From: Rhynchopus sp. YZ270_cl-10
Lineage: Eukaryota; Euglenozoa; Diplonemea; Diplonemida; Diplonemidae
Length of the DNA stretch: 64,000 nt
Assembly: GCA_964035575.1 (NCBI GenBank)
Contig: OZ037862.1
Coordinates: 1,509,067-1,573,066 of the forward strand
Reading direction: 5' to 3'
Shown here in pieces: positions 7,384 to 15,807 of the stretch (within the stretch, counting starts at the first letter, position 1; the number at the start of each line of letters is the position of its first letter). The translations under genes were made by a program, and so were the position numbers. Below the pieces are notes generated by a model. That model saw nothing but the letters and a program-made list of their open reading frames with translations. It was not told the origin of the DNA and did not search any database.

Positions 7384-7570
7384 ATACCTTCTCGGCCTTT
7401 TGGCTAAGATCAAGTGTATTATCTGTTCTTATCAGCTTAATATCTGATACAGTGCCTTGTGCACTGATGATATTAACGCAATTTCTCATTGGGGTGACGG
7501 GTCGCCAGGGCAACCTGGTCCGTTCACACATGTTGCCCTGGAGCTGCACAACATCCAGGAGTGGCATACC
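7384..7570 (+). ncRNA. U2: U2 snRNA
   Basis: U2 pairs with the intron branch site. The RNA begins ATACCTTCTCGGCC and continues TTTTGGCTAAGATCAAGTG, then TATTATCTGTTCTTATCAG, almost identical to other eukaryotic U2 RNAs (branch-site recognition region GTGTATTATC). The 3' half folds into CAGGGCAACCTGG-type and CCTGGAGCTG...ATCCAGGAG stems, ending GGCATACC. Length about 187 nt. A CT(T)6 run follows. Confidence 0.96.
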
Positions 7571-7611
7571 CTCTTTTTTAACAAAACAAAAACAAACACA
7601 CACAAAGGCAA

Positions 7612-7770
7612 CATACCATACACACCATACATACCATACATACCATACATACCATACATACCATACATACCATACATACCATACATACCATACATACCAT
7701 ACATACCATACATACCATACATACCATACATACCATACATACCATACATACCATACATACCATACATACA
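7612..7770 (+). repeat. 9-bp minisatellite (CCATACATA)n, about 17 copies
   Basis: A tandem 9-bp array beginning about 40 bp after U2. Open frames across it encode only three-residue periodicities and are not genes. The following 7771-8438 holds no recognised gene, apart from a spacer palindrome at about 8336-8372. Confidence 0.96.
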
Positions 7771-8335
7771 CAGTGGTTACCGCTGTGATGTGGGTTATTA
7801 AAAACAGAGGTCGGAGCGAGCCTCTCAATGTCAGAGGCTTCAAAGCATTTCACGAGAAAACTCGCCCCTGTCATTCTTCATCACTTTTGCTTGACAGAAC
7901 GCTCCCCACAAGGAAGCCTGTAAAAGGTGATGATTTTTTAGGCAATGACACAGACACAGGGGGGTGCTGGGTGGGGAAATATAAAAAAGGGTGCTTGCGT
8001 TGTGTGCTGGATCGGGACCACCAGTAAACTGGCAGCCCCACATCCAGTTCTAATATTTGAAGTGTGAAATAGAACGCAGTCAGAATTAGTGTTACACGCT
8101 AATGTAAGAATAATATCATCATGGGTAATATTCTGTACGATTGTACGGGATTTACATCATATGAGAGTAGTTCCGCCTTTGGGCCACATCAGGCCCAACA
8201 GCAGGACCGCATCATAAAAATTGTAAAGAATTTCCTAGACAGAAGATCTTTTCAAGTTTTAGCTGTTGCTGAACGAGAATTGGTTTCGAAGTAGCACACT
8301 AACTTAGCACCCAAACATATGAAGAGTATGGGAAA

Positions 8336-8372
8336 ACAAGACAGGATTGTCTTGTTGGAGGTGTGTCAGGGT
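8336..8372. repeat. SL-spacer palindrome motif
   Basis: ACAAGACAGGATTGTCTTGT followed by TGGAGGTGTGTCAGG. Similar copies lie at about 5448-5484, 9061-9096 and 9650-9680. Three of the four sit 65-85 bp beyond the 3' end of an SL gene. Confidence 0.75.
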
Positions 8373-8438
8373 GACACACACACCTGTGCACTTTGTACAT
8401 GCATCGTATGTGTGAATGTTTTTTTCTCATGGTGACAT

Positions 8439-8558
8439 AAAAAAGGCCAGTCTCTTTCGAGACTGGCCATGTTTTGACAAAGTTGTGTGAGAAGAATATA
8501 ATCTTCATGCTTCCATACCAATGAAGTACAGAAACTGTAGCTTTAGAAATCGTTGGTT
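8439..8558 (-). ncRNA. SL RNA: Spliced-leader RNA gene, copy 1
   Basis: The SL RNA donates its capped exon to all trans-spliced mRNAs. Exon: AACCAACGATTTCTAAAG, CTACAGTTTCTGTACTTCATTG (39-40 nt, 8519-8558), ending at the donor G|GTATGG. The intron part carries an AACTTTGTC segment that may serve as the Sm site, then a perfect terminal stem GGCCAGTCTC-GAAA-GAGACTGGCC and a T6 run (8439-8444). The exon core is typical of Euglenozoa and its start resembles diplonemid leaders. Confidence 0.93.
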
Positions 8559-8612
8559 GCCCTTTTTCTTAACATTGCTCTAAGCACCAACATGTACTGG
8601 TAAACATGCCAC
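8559..8612 (-). promoter_or_regulatory. SL copy 1 promoter
   Basis: Conserved upstream block: GAGAAAAAGGGC-type stretch next to the start, ACTTAGAGCAATG-like middle, then TGGCATGTTTACCAGTACATG. The CTTCCC core is altered to TTTACC here, so this copy may be weaker. Confidence 0.6.
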
Positions 8613-9060
8613 TTGTGGTGAATAATGTGGGTAGGAATGGTCTGGGCAACGTGGTGGGGTGTATCAACAACACATGTGTATGGTGATGTGGAAACAATGT
8701 TCACATGGAAAAATGTAAAAAAGAAACGCTTCTCCAGTTCAAGCCATTGAGTTGGAAACACCCTCACTCTGCTCTGTGCTGCGATCCTTGAACTGTCCAC
8801 TGCAGGAGTTATGAGCTGCTCTGTGAGACCAGCCTGGCCCGGTTCACCCCATTTCACTCTGATTGTTGCCCTGGTTTACACCAAGGCCGCAAACAGGACA
8901 GTAGACTAACATGGACAACACATCAACACAGAAGTTGAAGGTGCCTTTGGTCCACCTCAAAGAGTGCCCAGTTCTGGAGAAGCTTGCCCCCCCAGAAGCT
9001 AGGGGTTTCAGGATGCAGCCAACACATCCCGGCTCAATAGATACCATATTGTCGGAATAC

Positions 9061-9096
9061 AAGACAGGGTTGTCTAGTTGGAGGTGGGTCAGGTCA
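9061..9096. repeat. SL-spacer palindrome motif
   Basis: ACAAGACAGGGTTGTCTAG followed by TTGGAGGTGGGTCAGG, 85 bp beyond the 3' end of SL copy 2. The adjacent 8613-9060 contains no gene that I recognise. Confidence 0.7.
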
Positions 9097-9181
9097 AAAA
9101 CGTGGTTTTGAAGATCCTCACTTCTTGTGTGTGTTTTTTTTTGCTTTGCACAAAGACACACAAAGACAATCATGCTAACGT

Positions 9182-9299
9182 AAAAAAGGCCAGTCTCTTT
9201 CGAAACCGGCCATGTTTTGACAAAGTTGTGTGAGAAGAGTAATCTTCATGCTTCCATACCAATGAAGTACAGAAACTGTAGCTTTAGAAATCGTTGGTT
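9182..9299 (-). ncRNA. SL RNA: Spliced-leader RNA gene, copy 2
   Basis: The exon is identical to copy 1. The intron is 2 nt shorter (ATTACTC for ATTATATTC). The terminal stem reads GGCCGGTTTC-GAAA-GAGACTGGCC, kept by G-U pairs, followed by T6. Such pairing-neutral change supports a functional fold. Confidence 0.92.
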
Positions 9300-9353
9300 G
9301 CTCTTTTTCTCTACACAGCTTTCGACATGTATATGCTCAGGGAAGCATGCCAG
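9300..9353 (-). promoter_or_regulatory. SL copy 2 promoter
   Basis: TGGCATGCTTCCCTGAGCATA with the TTCCC core ending at -41, and a GTAGAGAAAAAG stretch next to the start. Confidence 0.75.
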
Positions 9354-9460
9354 TAGCATAAACCATATGGTCGTTTTTTGAAACCAATATTTCAATGGGT
9401 TACTGCAGCCTGCCACTTGCCACCTGTGGGTGATGGGTATGTCTGCACATATGTGTTGGT

Positions 9461-9472
9461 CTGGGAAGCATG
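9461..9472 (-). promoter_or_regulatory. Unassigned proximal sequence element
   Basis: CATGCTTCCCAG on the minus strand, identical to the SL promoter core, lies just 3' of U6. About 42 bp downstream no known RNA begins (sequence CCCATCACCCACAGGTGG). It may be a remnant of a lost SL or snRNA copy. Confidence 0.5.
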
Positions 9473-9513
9473 AAGAAGACACCAGTGTAAAAAATACGTG
9501 TGATCCGGGGGAC

Positions 9514-9623
9514 AAAAAAAAAGTTGATACTTTCTCGATTAATGCGTGTCATCCTTGCGCAGGGACCATGCTAATCTTCTCTGTATCGATCCAATTTTAA
9601 CGGATGTCCCATTTCTGGGGTCC
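9514..9623 (-). ncRNA. U6: U6 snRNA
   Basis: U6 is the catalytic RNA of the spliceosome. It carries the invariant ACAGAGAAGATTAGCATGG and CCCTGCGCAAGGATGACACGC, with internal stem-loop sequence intact. The 5' end GGACCCC...GGGACATCC folds into the usual 5' hairpin, as in trypanosome U6. A T9 run at 9514-9522 ends the gene. TATATAT lies 3-9 bp before the start, like the TATA run at U5. Confidence 0.96.
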
Positions 9624-9649
9624 AGTATATATGCACAAGGTGGTTGACA

Positions 9650-9680
9650 AGACAGGGGCCCCTTGTTGGAGTTGGGTCAG
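9650..9680. repeat. SL-spacer palindrome motif, diverged
   Basis: ACAAGACAGGGGCCCCTTGT followed by TGGAGTTGGGTCAGG; it lies between U6 and SL copy 3 and is 80 bp from the SL 3' end. Confidence 0.65.
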
Positions 9681-9760
9681 GGTCTGAATGTGGTTCTAAA
9701 CTTCTGCTGTTGTTGTGTGGGTTTTTTTGCTTCTTGTGCACAAGACGATCGTGTTAACGT

Positions 9761-9878
9761 AAAAAAGGCCAGTCTCTTTCGAAACTGGCCATGTTTTGAC
9801 AAAGTTGTGTGAGAAGAATAATCTTCATGCTTCCATACCAATGAAGTACAGAAACTGTAGCTTTAGAAATCGTTGGTT
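9761..9878 (-). ncRNA. SL RNA: Spliced-leader RNA gene, copy 3
   Basis: Same exon as the other copies, GTATGG donor, terminal stem GGCCAGTTTC-GAAA-GAGACTGGCC and T6 at 9761-9766. Confidence 0.93.
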
Positions 9879-9932
9879 GCCCTTTTTCTCTACAATGTTC
9901 TAAGTGCCAACATGTTCTGGGAATCATGCCAT
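9879..9932 (-). promoter_or_regulatory. SL copy 3 promoter
   Basis: GGCATGATTCCCAGAACATG with TTCCC ending at -41, then TTGGCACTTAGAACATTG and GTAGAGAAAAAGGGC before the start. Confidence 0.75.
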
Positions 9933-10180
9933 ATGTATCATTATTATGGTGGGTTTTTTTTCTAACATAGCCGTAGAGTGGCTTATAAACATACCTAAGG
10001 ATGCCCAATGTGCTCGAAAGTCCAAAAATCTTGGGAATACGGGATATTTGGGCTCATTTGAGTCAATTGCGTGGTCGTACAATTTAATCTGAGCATTACA
10101 CATATCCTAATCACCAAAATATTCGAAGAACATGGGAATCATGTGTGTTTTTTGGGGTTTGCAGAAGGTGATGCTAACGT

Positions 10181-10300
10181 AAAAAAGGCCAGTCTCTTTC
10201 GAAACTGGCCATGTTTTGACAAAGTTGTGTGAGAAGAATATAATCTTCATGCTTCCATACCAATGAAGTACAGAAACTGTAGCTTTAGAAATCGTTGGTT
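10181..10300 (-). ncRNA. SL RNA: Spliced-leader RNA gene, copy 4
   Basis: Same exon, donor and terminal stem as copy 3, with T6 at 10181-10186 and the longer intron form of copy 1. It is the last recognised gene of the RNA island. Confidence 0.93.
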
Positions 10301-10355
10301 GCCTTTTTTCTCTACAACGTTCTGAGTACAGACGTGTCCTGGGAAGCATGCCAGT
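10301..10355 (-). promoter_or_regulatory. SL copy 4 promoter
   Basis: TGGCATGCTTCCCAGGACA with TTCCC ending at -41 and a GTAGAGAAAAAAGGC stretch next to the start. Its 15-nt core TGGCATGCTTCCCAG recurs exactly at 15422-15436. Confidence 0.78.
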
Positions 10356-12812
10356 AGTGTAAAAAATATGATGGTTTTTTTGTACCTAACATCTTGTACA
10401 CTGAGAAGGTTCTGCACAAGTGGAAGCCTATATAAGGATATTCATAAGAGTCAAAAGGGGCTTCTGAAGGGGTATATGGGTAGTATGAGCTCATATGAAT
10501 CCATTAAAAGCGTCTATGGCATGATCTAAGCATCACATAATTTCTGAAATCAATACCAACCACAATTTACGGCTATTTTTCCAGCAATAGCCGTATCATG
10601 GCTTATAACCATACCTAAGGATGTCCAATATGCTGGAAAAGTTAATAATCTTGGGTATATAGGGTTTTTGGGCACATTTGAGTCAATTGCGGGGTCTTAC
10701 GATTTAATCTGAGCATCACACATATCCTAATCACCTATATAATCGAAAAACACATACAAAATGACCTACATAGCCGTAAAATGACCCAAATGTGCATATT
10801 CGGGTTGAAATTTCATTTTTTCGGAAAGTTTTTTCTTCTCAACAATTACATGGGTGAGTTCCGAGTACATTATGGGGTCGTAAGTTTTTATTCAAGCATC
10901 ACACATTATGTAGAATAATTTATGCCATACAATGTTACCAAAAAAAGTCGATTTTTGGTCACTTTTTCAAAAATATGAAAATTCGATTTTTGGGTACTAG
11001 ATAGGTCTTTCCGGTGCAAAAACGACCGTTAAATGGATTCTCCGGGGTCCTAAGGCCCCAAAAATCACTTTTGGACACACGGGCAATATCCCAGTATACC
11101 CTAGGAAATTGGTGGGAACCCAAAAATTGGCCTCAAAATCCGACCAAAACCAGGTTTCTGTAGAGGTACATGTGAACCTCATGTGTGTTCTGGAGACCCA
11201 TTTTGTTTTTAAAAGTGAATCTAAATAGCCAAAAATTTAAAACTCTTGTAGCGCATTCGGAATAGAGGGGGTATTCGCGAAAACCTGTGCGAAACATTTA
11301 TCAATTCAGGTCTGACCCACATGGTCATGACCCCATATTTTGGGTGCGGAAAACACCCTATCTGTTGACCTACCGGCTTGTATGCCTGTATACCTGGTTG
11401 GGTCAACTTTTTGAAAATTTCCTGGGCCATATACCCTATTTGGGCCCCCTGAATCCATTGCGACATCGTTTTTTCACATCCGAGTGAAAACTAATATATA
11501 GGATAACCCATGGGTATGGGTACCTCGCTCAATACCCCTAAAATCAGTGCTTTTGAAAATGACCCTATGGAAAAATGTATCCAAAATATTGAAACATGTT
11601 CTCCTGGCATCTGCAACACGATATTTTGGGCCCCCTGGGCCCCGGGGGCCCTACGGGCCCCCATATTCGCGAAAAGTTGGGCATCCCAGCTAGTGGGTCG
11701 GTACTGGGTATACAAACATCCCCCCAAAAAGTGAGATTTTGACCCCCCAAAAATGGCCATTTTTTTACTCCCCGGGACCTTCTCAGGTGTGTATTCGGAC
11801 CCTCTCGTGGTCTTAAACCGGATTTTTGGGGCCCCCACACCCTGGAATACCCCCCATAGTGTCGTTTTTTCACCCGCAGGGCCGATTTTTTAGAAAAAAT
11901 TTGGTTTTTAAGGAACAACATTTACCCTGCGACACCTTGAAAAACAGGTGATTTTTGCCTTTTTCAGTTGTGTGTGTGCAGTGCCGAATTCCCCAGGCTT
12001 GGTGAAAGTTGTGCCTCCAATACCCCTATGTGGGTTGGAAAACTCAAATAAAGATAAAATTTTGAGGCAGCCTGGGGGTGTGCTATGGTAAACAATTTGT
12101 GTGTGTAAAAATACCCCTAAAAAACACCCTAAAAATGGCTGTTTTTCGCCTATTTTTGGGGGTCGCCTGAGCTATTTTTTTTATTGTTTTGGCTTTTCCT
12201 GGGACCTGAAAATAGGGTCCTGGGCCCAATATGTCCCAATGAGGCCATTGGAATATCGATTTTTTCCAGATATGGGCCTCCTAGACCGAAATTTTTGATT
12301 TTGGTGTTGCAAAAATTTTCGAAAATCCTGAAAAGTGCCCAAAAACACGTAAAAACACGTGTATAGGCACACCCTATCGGCCCCCAGCATTGCCCAGGAT
12401 TGTTGCAAATTTTCCCTGCATGGGGGCCCTCCGGGCCCCCTGGACCCATTGCGACCCGATTGGTTCACATTCCTGGAAAATTTGGTCCCTAAGACACATA
12501 CGTGGTTAACATACCCCTGAAAAACACCCTATTTTTGACCCTAAAAAACACCCTATTTTTGACCCTGAAAACATGATTTTAGCAAATAGGGCAACTAGTT
12601 TGGTGATCCAGCGACCGACTCATGGGCCCAGTATGTCCAACAGGGCCATATGTTTGGTAAATTTTACCGGGGGCAAGGGGATGTACAAAAAAAAAGTGGA
12701 TTTTTTACCTTAAAAAAATGGCCAAAAATAGGCCAAAAATGGCCATTTTTCGGCCATGTGACCCCCACAGCAACCCTATATAGACCCCCAAAAACCTAAT
12801 ATTTTTTTCCCA

Positions 12813-12855
12813 GCGATGTGTCCTGGGGGCCCTTCGGGCCCCCAGGACACATCGC
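12813..12855. other. Perfect 20-bp-arm hairpin
   Basis: GCGATGTGTCCTGGGGGCCC, loop TTC, then its exact inverted copy. It contains a copy of the satellite landmark, so an inverted duplication of the landmark may have produced it. Confidence 0.85.
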
Positions 12856-12867
12856 AACCCCGTTTTT

Positions 12868-12900
12868 TCAAAAAGTTGGCCCTACGGGCCAACTTTTTGA
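12868..12900. other. Perfect 15-bp-arm hairpin
   Basis: TCAAAAAGTTGGCCC, loop TAC, then GGGCCAACTTTTTGA. It lies 12 bp after the previous hairpin. Confidence 0.85.
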
Positions 12901-13967
12901 GGTGGCCTGTAGGGTGACCCCTTCAAAAAGCTGGAACCCGGATTTTGGGGTCAGGGGTCCCTTTATGCACTTTTATGTATAAAAAAATGTCTGGGGCGAG
13001 AAAATGCAAATTTTTGCCTGCAAACACACTGCATACTACGACAGGACCATATTCCATCTTATCAGGAAAAATTTCGGAGGTGTTAGTCATAAAAACAATT
13101 TAAAATTTTTTGAAAAAACATGAGATCTGGATAAAAGTTTTGACTGTACCTGTGGAAGGTGGGATTTTGCCTGTGTTTTGACTTTTTTTTTCAGTAAATA
13201 AACTTCTACTCATCTCCGGAGGCCGTCCGAGGTCGCAAATAACTCATTTTGACAATTTAGGGCCATATACCGCCCGTTTTTTCAAAAAGTTGAAAACTTT
13301 GGCCCCCAGGATTGGGTACAGCGTGTACTGAACCCTGATTTTCGAAAAATCTCAACTTTTGAAATTGGTCACTTATGGCAGCATGTATCTGACACCCAAT
13401 TTTGACTTTTCCCGTGAATCCATTTTGGTGCATATACACTATCTGGCACCCCTGAGTCCATTGCGGGGTCGTTTTTTCAAAAAGTCGACCGGACTAATAC
13501 CTAATATGACCCTGGGTATAGCGTACCGTCTCAGAAACACCCCAAAATCAGTGTTTTTGAAGGGTTCTCACAGCTAAAATCGATGAAAAAGTGTCAAAAT
13601 CACTTTCCCGTGACCCAATAGCGTGAAATATGGCCCATGTGGGCCCCCAGGACCTATAACACCCTCAATCGGTCGAAACCATGCATATTTTACACCCCCA
13701 GATATATGTGCCCATGGGGTGCCAGACCCCAAAATCATGATTTTTTCATGATTTTTGGCCCGATGCACTGACCAGCAGGGCCATACCGTCTACCGGGGCA
13801 ACCATATTTTTGAAATATCGGCCTTGCATAGGTCCCAGTATGTCCCACAGGTTATATTGCCCCAGTATCAGGTCCCCGCCCAAGCCAAACCAATATTTTA
13901 AAATCGATTTTTTTCAAATAAATATTTTTCAAATCAAAAAAATCGTGATTTTTGGGATTTTGGTGAT

Positions 13968-15130
13968 TTTTACAGTTTTGCACACCCTGAAAATCGATTT
14001 TTTCGGCTCCGCCGGTGAAATATCGACATAATTTAGGTATGTTATGTGCATAATATACCCATTAGAGCCCATTCAAGTCACATTCCGACCATTTTTCGTG
14101 AAAAAATGCAACTTTTTGTCACCGTGACCCCCAAAAATGACGATTTTTTGGTCGATTTTTTCGGCCAAAAATTTCGTACCACAGGGCCATACCATATACT
14201 GGGATTATCAACTTTTTGAAAATACGGCCTGGTATTCGGGTGTATATGTCCCATGGGGCCCATAGTAACCTTACTGGGTCATGCCCAAAGCCAATCTTAA
14301 TAGTAAAATTCGATTTTCTGTGAAAAATATTTTCACCAAAAAATCGTCATTTTTCCGATTTTCGTCATTTTTACAGTTTTGCACACCCTGAAAATCGATT
14401 TTTTCGGCTCCGCCGGTGAAATATCGACATAATTTAGGTATGTTATGTGCATAATATACCCATTAGAGCCCATTCAAGTCACATTCCGACCATTTTTCGT
14501 GAAAAAATGCAACTTTTTGTCACCGTGACCCCCAAAAATGACGATTTTTTGGTCGATTTTTTCGGCCAAAAATTTCGTACCACAGGGCCATACCATATAC
14601 TGGGATTATCAACTTTTTGAAAATACGGCCTGGTATTCGGGTGTATATGTCCCATGGGGCCCATAGTAACCTTACTGGGTCATGCCCAAAGCCAATCTTA
14701 ATAGTAAAATTCGATTTTCTGTGAAAAATATTTTCACCAAAAAATCGTCATTTTTCCGATTTTCGTCATTTTTACAGTTTTGCACACCCTGAAAATCGAT
14801 TTTTTCGGCTCCGCCGGTGAAATATCGACATAATTTAGGTATGTTATGTGCATAATATACCCATTAGAGCCCATTCAAGTCACATTCCGACCATTTTTCG
14901 TGAAAAAATGCAACTTTTTGTCACCGTGACCCCCAAAAATGACGATTTTTTGGTCGATTTTTTCGGCCAAAAATTTCGTACCACAGGGCCATACCATATA
15001 CTGGGATTATCAACTTTTTGAAAATACGGCCTGGTATTCGGGTGTATATGTCCCATGGGGCCCATAGTAACCTTACTGGGTCATGCCCAAAGCCAATCTT
15101 AATAGTAAAATTCGATTTTCTGTGAAAAAT
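13968..15130. repeat. 401-bp tandem repeat, 2.9 copies
   Basis: Units starting at about 13968, 14369 and 14770 appear identical over their length; the array ends in the third copy near 15130. Each unit contains two half-units with related landmarks (TATGTGCATAATATACCCATTAGAGCCCAT-like and TATATGTCCCATGGGGCCCAT-like, quoted in part) about 200 bp apart, so it is a dimer of a ~200-bp monomer. Identical 61-codon frames in each copy are by-products. Confidence 0.93.
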
Positions 15131-15420
15131 CCTAAAAAACCTTAGTTTTTTAGTCTTTACTATAGAAATGTGCGCCACCCCTCCCCCCACACACCCTCAC
15201 CATATCCAGGGGGGATTTGACCAAAAAATCGATTTTTTTAAATAAATAGTTGCTCTTCCAAAAGTGAATTTTTTGGGCTTAACGTGTTGTTTGGGGGTAT
15301 TGAGGCCCAAAAAAAAAATTTAAGACAGTCCTGTTCAAAAAATGGACTGCCAAATGACATGTGGCATTCGGCCAAAAATCAGCTTTTTTGGTCATTTTTA
15401 CCTTGTAAAACATGACACTT

Positions 15421-15440
15421 GTGGCATGCTTCCCAGCACA
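15421..15440 (+). promoter_or_regulatory. Orphan proximal sequence element
   Basis: TGGCATGCTTCCCAG at 15422-15436 is an exact copy of the SL copy 4 element, here on the plus strand and 5 kb outside the island. TTCCC ends at 15434, predicting an RNA start near 15476. Confidence 0.6.
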
Positions 15441-15475
15441 GGAAAGTGCATTGAAAAACCTGAAAAAACACATGT

Positions 15476-15602
15476 AATATGTGATGGTCAAAAGTGCAAG
15501 ATTCCTTCGTTAATGAACTTTTTGAGTACCAGTTATACCTGGGGAATATGGTCAGATCACTCTTTTGACCATCTGGCGTTTACCACAAAAACACCACTTT
15601 TT
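15476..15602 (+). ncRNA. Candidate novel structured RNA
   Basis: Starting 42 bp after the orphan element, the sequence folds strongly. GATGGTCAAAAG (15483-15494) pairs perfectly with CTTTTGACCATC (15562-15573), ATTCC pairs with GGAAT inside, and CCAG-TTATAC-CTGG forms an inner hairpin. AACTTTTTGAG resembles an Sm site. A T5 run lies at about 15596-15600. No known snRNA, snoRNA or RNase P motif was recognised; U1, U2, U4, U5 and U6 are accounted for elsewhere. It could be a novel snRNA-like gene or a decayed one. Confidence 0.5.
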
Positions 15603-15772
15603 AACAGGCCACTTTTCACCTGAAAAGCCAGTTCATGAAGGCACAAGTGAAGTTTTTTTGTACACGTTACCGTGAGCGGGCGCGCGAAGCGCGCACGCGA
15701 ACGCCCCGTGGGAAGCGAATAGCGGACCACCTGCCCAGTGCGTGAGGTGCTTACAAAAAAAACCACCTGAAA

Positions 15773-15777
<5 letters not shown>

Positions 15778-15807
<30 letters not shown>

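Larger units (their letters stand above)
10356..13967. repeat. Degenerate ~200-bp-theme satellite, non-coding
   Basis: No credible gene is seen. A landmark reading GAGTCCATTGCGGGGTCGT (with variants) followed by TTTTCA recurs near 10060, 10680, 11452, 12441, 12842 and 13452. Most intervals are close to multiples of ~200 bp (620, 990, 400, 610). Between landmarks, versions of CAGTATGTCCCA and AGGGCCAT recur, as in the clean 401-bp units that follow. Many GGGCCC-type palindromes are present. This is best read as an old, diverged satellite. Confidence 0.6.

Noticed and set aside
5665-7874. Tripeptide-repeat frames (GFT, VYW, YHT and similar)
   Set aside because: Products of two 9-bp minisatellites, open in several frames on both strands.
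1-10300. Bacterial or organellar origin of the RNA island
   Set aside because: Spliceosomal snRNAs, SL RNA, pol III T-run ends and class II tRNA-Leu without encoded CCA indicate nuclear DNA.
14078-15065. Three identical 61-codon frames (MGPMGHIHPNT...)
   Set aside because: They recur only because the 401-bp satellite is repeated; composition and context are non-coding.
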